A DNA stretch of 46,117 nucleotides from an uncultured Methylococcaceae bacterium (lineage in GTDB: Bacteria; Pseudomonadota; Gammaproteobacteria; Methylococcales; Methylomonadaceae): NCBI GenBank assembly GCA_903945375.1, contig CAJAVP010000120.1, positions 1-46,117 on the forward strand, given 5' to 3'. The position numbers were made by a program, and so were the translations under genes. Numbering within the stretch: position 1 is the first letter of the stretch; the number at the start of each line of letters is the position of its first letter. Positions 42,198 to 46,117 of the stretch are shown piece by piece. The notes beneath the pieces were generated by a model that was not told the origin of the DNA, ran no database searches, and was given only the letters and a program-made list of their open reading frames with translations.

Positions 42198-43093
42198 GCT
42201 CTGGATCGAAAATCAAGTCTACGACCAAGCGGACGATGCTTTTTTTCACGTGCGTTTTCGCACAATTTCCTTAATTGCTCAACAATCATTAACGGCAGCG
42301 AGCTAATTGCACAAGCATCTTTATCCTCGGCATCTTGCGCCAAGGCCAATAGTACTTGATCGACCCCTTCAGTACTAAGCTGTTTTCGGATTTCCTGAAC
42401 TTTTATATCATCTTCGTCGGTAAAAATCACTTCACGACCAATCGGACCGCCGTTATACAGCCAATAAGAAAGATCTTCCAGGTCTTCCTGCCCCTGCCAA
42501 AAACCTGCGGAAGGAGGCTGGATGATGACTTCAGGGCGACTGCCTGCAAGTGGTGCCAGTTGCATCACTTGACTTTTGTACAGATGTGCAATTGGGCCAA
42601 AATGCCAAACACCATCACCCAATGGCAAGAAGAACCCAGTTTCAAACTCTGTTCGGTTCGAGGTACCAAGCACCACATAGCCACGATCCTGATAAGTTGA
42701 AAAAATGACGGTGCGCAGGGAGCATTTCGCACGTGCCGGATCCAATAGTCCAGAGGGTTGAAACATCTCGGATGGGTCAGCAGCAGCCATTGCACAGATG
42801 ATTGCTTGCGGCAACTCAGCCATCTCAATTACCACTAATGGTATCCCAAGGTCATTTGCTGTCTGCCAGGCATATTGACGATGCCGTTCCTCCATGGCTT
42901 CCTGATTGACCAAAAACAGTTTGATTCGCTCGGCTCCCACCGCACGAACTGCTAGGCGGGCAACGACATCAGAATCTAGCCCTCCAGATAAGCCAATGAC
43001 AGCTTTCGCAGTAGCACCGAGTTCAACGCGAATGGCATCAACAATGCGCTCGAACTCGATCTTGATTTCTTCGAAGTTAAAAAATAGTTCCAT
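42194..43093 (-). CDS. NAD synthetase-like ATP pyrophosphatase (NadE family)
   Basis: 299 residues. The PP-loop SGGLDSD at 36-42 and the KSQVMQLA and TSNRTEFETGFF segments place it in the ammonia-dependent NadE family. These enzymes adenylate a carboxylate and replace AMP with ammonia to give an amide. As a second NadE in a biosynthetic operon it more probably amidates a pathway intermediate than makes NAD. No glutaminase domain is present, so free ammonia would be the nitrogen source. Ribosome-binding site TGAGGACAC; 6-bp gap after the preceding gene. Confidence 0.85.
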   Translation of the reverse strand: MELFFNFEEIKIEFERIVDAIRVELGATAKAVIGLSGGLDSDVVARLAVRAVGAERIKLFLVNQEAMEERHRQYAWQTANDLGIPLVVIEMAELPQAIICAMAAADPSEMFQPSGLLDPARAKCSLRTVIFSTYQDRGYVVLGTSNRTEFETGFFLPLGDGVWHFGPIAHLYKSQVMQLAPLAGSRPEVIIQPPSAGFWQGQEDLEDLSYWLYNGGPIGREVIFTDEDDIKVQEIRKQLSTEGVDQVLLALAQDAEDKDACAISSLPLMIVEQLRKLCENAREKKHRPLGRRLDFRSRA

Positions 43094-43099
43094 GTGTCC

Positions 43100-43972
43100 T
43101 CACAGATCAGGAATAACAATTATGGCTCCTGCCATGCCAGAACGTCCTGTCCCCACCAAAATGCCGGGAGTGCCAATTGGTAATGTCGGTTCTAGCTCTT
43201 TTAGCGAAACCATTAGATCTGCACACCCGAAGTCGGTATTCAAATATGTAGCGCGTTTAAGTATCACCAATTGGGGCTGATAATTAGTCACTGCGTCTAT
43301 CAATTCGCTTGGGCCATTGTGTACTATAGCCCAGCTAGGCGCTTCTGTTACTATTCCGACACGCTGCATCGTATCCGCCATTACGCAACGCACAGCAGCC
43401 AAGCTATCAATCGGGTCTCTGCTAGTAGCGGCCGCTAACAAGCGAAATCCACCACTTCTTGGGCGTTGATTAGTGAGTAGCATTGCGGCTCCGACTGCGG
43501 CGGAACGTGTGATACCACCCCACTGCGATTGAAGCGGCCAATTAAGGGCTGACAATGCCATAAGTGCCCCCCCATTCTGTTGCTCAAGTAGACCGAATAA
43601 AAGTGCCTGGATGGCTTCTGTGCCGTATTGACCTTGCAGACAAAGCGGCACGGCTCGCTCCATTCCTGCTTTCATCAGCAATTTGTATGAGGGAGAAGGA
43701 CTACCGATGGCAGGACTTGAACGACAATCAAAAACCTTGCTCGGTTTGATGATCTCTGAAGCATCAAGCAATGCTAAACGCAATGCTGCACCTGCGATCG
43801 TTTCCGCCTCGGGATGATCAGAATCAATTTGGTCTGTAATATCGCCAAATCCAGAAAAAACCTGATCATAAGCAGTCGCTGCATTGTTTAGATAAAAATC
43901 GAATCGCACATCGCGAGCCCGACCAGTATTAGGCGGGAAGAGTATGACAGGGCGGGAAATCCATATCGACAT
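43100..43972 (-). CDS. Thiolase-fold protein lacking the KAS cysteine
   Basis: 290 residues. Spacing of hydrophobic blocks resembles KAS III/thiolase (…LCLQGQYGTEAIQALLFG at the nucleophile helix; GTGRSGMAGAIIVI at the end). At the nucleophile position the sequence reads G-Q115-Y116-G instead of a cysteine, as in chain-length-factor-type inactive partners. Nearby C111 is not in the canonical place. It could partner the KAS III-like protein at 38795 as an inactive subunit. Two bases separate it from the radical SAM gene upstream. Weaker family assignment than its partner. Confidence 0.5.
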   Translation of the reverse strand: MSIWISRPVILFPPNTGRARDVRFDFYLNNAATAYDQVFSGFGDITDQIDSDHPEAETIAGAALRLALLDASEIIKPSKVFDCRSSPAIGSPSPSYKLLMKAGMERAVPLCLQGQYGTEAIQALLFGLLEQQNGGALMALSALNWPLQSQWGGITRSAAVGAAMLLTNQRPRSGGFRLLAAATSRDPIDSLAAVRCVMADTMQRVGIVTEAPSWAIVHNGPSELIDAVTNYQPQLVILKRATYLNTDFGCADLMVSLKELEPTLPIGTPGILVGTGRSGMAGAIIVIPDL

Positions 43973-43974
43973 TT

Positions 43975-45162
43975 CTAGGCCACGATAATTCCGCGACTAC
44001 GACTACGTATTGCGTCAATTAAACCAATTCCATCCGTCGCCAACCATTCATCAAGACCAAATTCGGCTCCAAGCCGGTAGTACTCAGCTTCAACCCGTTT
44101 AGCCAAACCATCTGTATTTGCCGCAAGACTATCCGACCAACGGCCATGACAAACGCAAGCATAGTCTGATAAAGTTGTTATTGTTTGTGTGGATTGGTTG
44201 GCACGAAATTGATCCAGTTGCGACAAAACATCTTCTCTACAAACAGGGCAAGTATCTGGCGACCTATGTATCTTCGTGTCGGTATCGTAATAGCTGCGGT
44301 ACCATGCAATTTCTACTTTTGAATGCAGTTCTGGTTCGATTCGGCGCAATACTTCAACCAAAGACCAGAGCGAGGGAGGCGCGTAGGCATCACGCTGGTA
44401 CAGCGTGTCAAGCAAGGTGTAAGGTTTTACATGAAGTGGGAAAACGACAGCGTGGTCGGCACCATTTTTCAGAGCCCATATGACAGTAACAACGGCATCC
44501 TCAATCGCCTCCAGTGGAGACAGGAACGCAGTGCCCAAGCAAACATTGGCATACACTTCAACCCCGTGCTGATGTGCCAGCTTGGCTGCACGGACAAAAT
44601 CTGCAATGCTGCCACCCTTGTTAATACAAAAGCGACGAATCCATGGGTCAATTGATTCGAGTCCGATTTCGACGGCAAGTTGCCTTCCAATCGGTTGACT
44701 CGCACATAGCTCAAGGAGATGTTCTTCAGTGATCCATTCAGACCTTGTTTCAAGTAGAACTTTCGAAGTTGGGAAGGCTGCAATCAGGCTATAAATGCGG
44801 CTGCGTGCTTCTTGTGGAACTTCAACTGGATCCAGCATGCTGCCCGATGGCGATACCATTAGCTCGCTGATTGGTTGATCGAAGGCGGCAAGTGCCTGCT
44901 TTACCGACTCGACCATCGCACCTGTACTTGGAGATGGAGAAGTACCGTAATTGCACATTGTGCAACCACCACGTTTGTCCCATTGGCAGCCCGCAGTTCG
45001 GAACCAGACTTCCCCATAATTACCAGCAGTGACGCGTTCAATACGATTAAAAAATGGTTGATCAACTGAGAGTTGTGAACGCGGTTTGCGAATAATTCCC
45101 ATGAGGCGTGACAGAAATATATTGCTTCCGTCTTCTTGTTGTTTACGAATCGTCACATTCAT
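43975..45162 (-). CDS. RaSEA-like radical SAM protein 1
   Basis: 395 residues; iron-sulfur motif C59-x7-C67-x2-C70 (GCQWDKRGGCTMCNYG). Shared with the other copies are the SPSGSMLDPVEVP loop, RQLAVEIGLES, ANVCLGTAFL and PPSLWSLVEVL, and a C-terminal CPVC...CVCH zinc-like cluster. The three copies (this one, 34305 and 33112) are diverged enough to have different substrates. In Archaea RaSEA pairs with ArcS; no ArcS/TGT homologue is seen here, so the substrate must differ. ATG 45162 overlaps the ACP stop by 4 bp. Confidence 0.85.
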   Translation of the reverse strand: MNVTIRKQQEDGSNIFLSRLMGIIRKPRSQLSVDQPFFNRIERVTAGNYGEVWFRTAGCQWDKRGGCTMCNYGTSPSPSTGAMVESVKQALAAFDQPISELMVSPSGSMLDPVEVPQEARSRIYSLIAAFPTSKVLLETRSEWITEEHLLELCASQPIGRQLAVEIGLESIDPWIRRFCINKGGSIADFVRAAKLAHQHGVEVYANVCLGTAFLSPLEAIEDAVVTVIWALKNGADHAVVFPLHVKPYTLLDTLYQRDAYAPPSLWSLVEVLRRIEPELHSKVEIAWYRSYYDTDTKIHRSPDTCPVCREDVLSQLDQFRANQSTQTITTLSDYACVCHGRWSDSLAANTDGLAKRVEAEYYRLGAEFGLDEWLATDGIGLIDAIRSRSRGIIVA

Positions 45163-45404
45163 ATTGTGATCTGCAGTTGAACATGTTGAGCGAGCGATTC
45201 TGGAGTTGCAAATACGGTTTCGAAGTCAGTTGTTTCCGGCGAAAACCGAATCCGGTAATGATCTTCAATGGAAACTTGGAGGCGGACCATATCCATCGAA
45301 TCGAGTCCAAGATCGTGCGTCAGGTGTGAAGTTTTGCCGACCACCCAAGTATTACTGCGATCTGAAAATTCATTTTTAATCAAGTTGATAATATCTTTGA
45401 GCAA
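45159..45404 (-). CDS. Acyl carrier protein
   Basis: 81 residues with the phosphopantetheine attachment S36 in the DLGLDSMDMV motif. The other features of ACPs are a short acidic helix II (MDMVRLQVSIED) and a C-terminal helix (PESLAQHVQLQI). First gene of the 12-gene operon. The start is TTG at 45404; a strong GAGGAG ribosome-binding site nine bases upstream supports it despite the non-ATG codon. Carrier for a substrate activated by the ligase at 40695. Confidence 0.9.
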   Translation of the reverse strand: MLKDIINLIKNEFSDRSNTWVVGKTSHLTHDLGLDSMDMVRLQVSIEDHYRIRFSPETTDFETVFATPESLAQHVQLQITI

Positions 45405-45605
45405 GATTATGAACTCCTCACTATTTACAAAAAAATGTGCTGACTATTTTCAAGCTCGCCATCTCATGTTATTTCAGCATAAAAAGGCGAATTTCGTTTA
45501 CCATTTTGACAAAGTATCAGGGGTATTAATTTTGAAAAATCTTATATCCATTTTTTTCTTCGTCCCATATCTTGATTACGTATTGCAATGCCAGCGATTT
45601 GGCAA
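45405..45605 (-). promoter_or_regulatory. Candidate promoter region of the biosynthetic operon
   Basis: A 200-bp AT-rich gap upstream of the ACP on the minus strand. A TTGAAA (minus strand) with TGTAAA 18 bases downstream lies shortly before the GAGGAG site and is a plausible -35/-10 pair. No inverted-repeat operator was seen. Prediction by eye only. Confidence 0.35.
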
Positions 45606-45992
45606 TCATGTTTTGAGCATCAAATAGAGTCCTGTACGGCTATCCAAATACCCCCAACGAATCAAATAAATACCATATAGATAGGCATCAAATAAGGAAT
45701 AAAGAAAACTCTCAACTTTAATACTTTGTGTTACCGTCAATACCTTTACCTCTCCTGCAAATATGGAAAGCAATTCAGGATCCTTCGCCACAAAATCTCG
45801 ACGGTCACGAAACAGTGCCATCACTTGCCTAGTCATTTGCTCAATTTGAGAACGCCGACTGAAATGCGCATTATAGGTATAAGTAATAAAGGCCACGACG
45901 GCAATGATTAGCGCGGTACTAGTAGGAACATTTCCTTTGACGGCTACCACAGAAAGTACGGTAGTGACAACTAGATACAAGTACACCAGCAA
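45606..45992 (-). CDS. Small membrane protein of unknown function
   Basis: 128 residues. Two hydrophobic segments at the start (VYLYLVVTTVLSVVAV; ALIIAVVAFITYTY) are followed by a soluble, basic tail of about 75 residues with an RRSQIEQMTRQ helix. It does not resemble a known exporter. On the same strand and just upstream of the biosynthetic operon, so it could belong to it or to another unit. Confidence 0.5.
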   Translation of the reverse strand: MLVYLYLVVTTVLSVVAVKGNVPTSTALIIAVVAFITYTYNAHFSRRSQIEQMTRQVMALFRDRRDFVAKDPELLSIFAGEVKVLTVTQSIKVESFLYSLFDAYLYGIYLIRWGYLDSRTGLYLMLKT

Positions 45993-46002
45993 TTCTCATT
46001 AT

Positions 46003-46037
46003 GACCCCAAGCTATCCTATTTCCGGCTTTCGGGGTC
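46003..46037. other. GACCCC/GGGGTC hairpin
   Basis: GACCCC at 46003-46008 pairs with GGGGTC at 46032-46037, with partial AAGC/GCTT pairing inside. Terminator-like for either strand or a mobile-element end. Confidence 0.35.
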
Positions 46038-46117
46038 GGACAATTGAGTTTTTCGGATTATGAGACCAGCCCTCCAACATAAACTCGAGCAGATGCTCCC
46101 AGCTATCAAAGCACAAG
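46012..46117 (-). CDS. Partial ORF at the right edge, product unknown
   Basis: An open frame enters from the window edge on the minus strand and stops at 46012-46014. The visible 34 residues end with a basic RPRKPEIG tail preceded by LEFMLEGWSHNP. Possibly a transposase C-terminus; too short to identify. Confidence 0.3.
   Translation of the reverse strand, partial: LCFDSWEHLLEFMLEGWSHNPKNSIVRPRKPEIG

Overview
The window is about 46 kb of accessory bacterial DNA, most likely from a gammaproteobacterium. That assignment is tentative: it rests on moderate GC, the IS and intron types and a bacterial dnaB remnant; no rRNA, tRNA or core operon is present to fix it. Base composition changes sharply between blocks, as expected of a mosaic genomic island.

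Layout. (1) 133-11879, plus strand: a class 1 DISARM-type antiphage locus, with a methyltransferase (drmMI, apparently 5'-truncated), an uncharacterised protein with a PD-(D/E)XK-like patch, helicase drmA, DUF1998-type drmB and phospholipase-D-like drmC. A drmD helicase, if present, lies outside the window. (2) 11880-19914: a transposition scar containing a transposon-ATPase fragment with an end-like repeat array, a solo IS21-type end, an IS21-family element whose istA is split by an IS5-family IS with a clear 3-bp target duplication, a second complete IS21-family element (istA/istB), and a group II intron followed by a 3' fragment of dnaB.

(3) 19966-30377, plus strand: an AT-richer island centred on a ubiquitin-like conjugation module (prokaryotic E2; JAB peptidase-E1 fusion). 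It is followed directly by a Sel1-repeat sensor histidine kinase and a receiver-domain protein whose C-terminal part carries a HEPN-like RNxxxH motif. Upstream lie an NYN-domain putative RNase, a small membrane protein and two paralogous small proteins; downstream are a small unknown protein and a large Nudix-like protein. Four leaders in this block share a TTCCC-N6/7-TTCCC-type element. I read this as a candidate defence or stress system in which protein conjugation and phosphorelay signalling control nucleolytic effectors. That is the first of two candidate undescribed systems.

(4) 30378-33079: an inverted-repeat element, a group IIC-like intron reverse transcriptase, several strong palindromes and the degraded 3' end of a Tn3-family transposase. 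(5) 45404-33112, minus strand: a tightly overlapping 12-gene operon that looks like a biosynthetic cluster. It encodes an acyl carrier protein, three radical SAM enzymes of the archaeosine-synthase-associated RaSEA type, a degenerate thiolase-fold protein and a KAS III-like enzyme, an NadE-like ATP pyrophosphatase, an AMP-forming ligase, a BtrH-like acyltransferase, a further radical SAM enzyme, a cysteine-synthase-like PLP enzyme and a RarA-like AAA+ ATPase. A carrier-bound acid would be activated, modified by radical chemistry and transferred or amidated; the product is unknown. This is the second candidate undescribed system. A small membrane protein and a partial ORF close the window. Functional statements come from motifs read by eye and recalled family knowledge; no database search was run.
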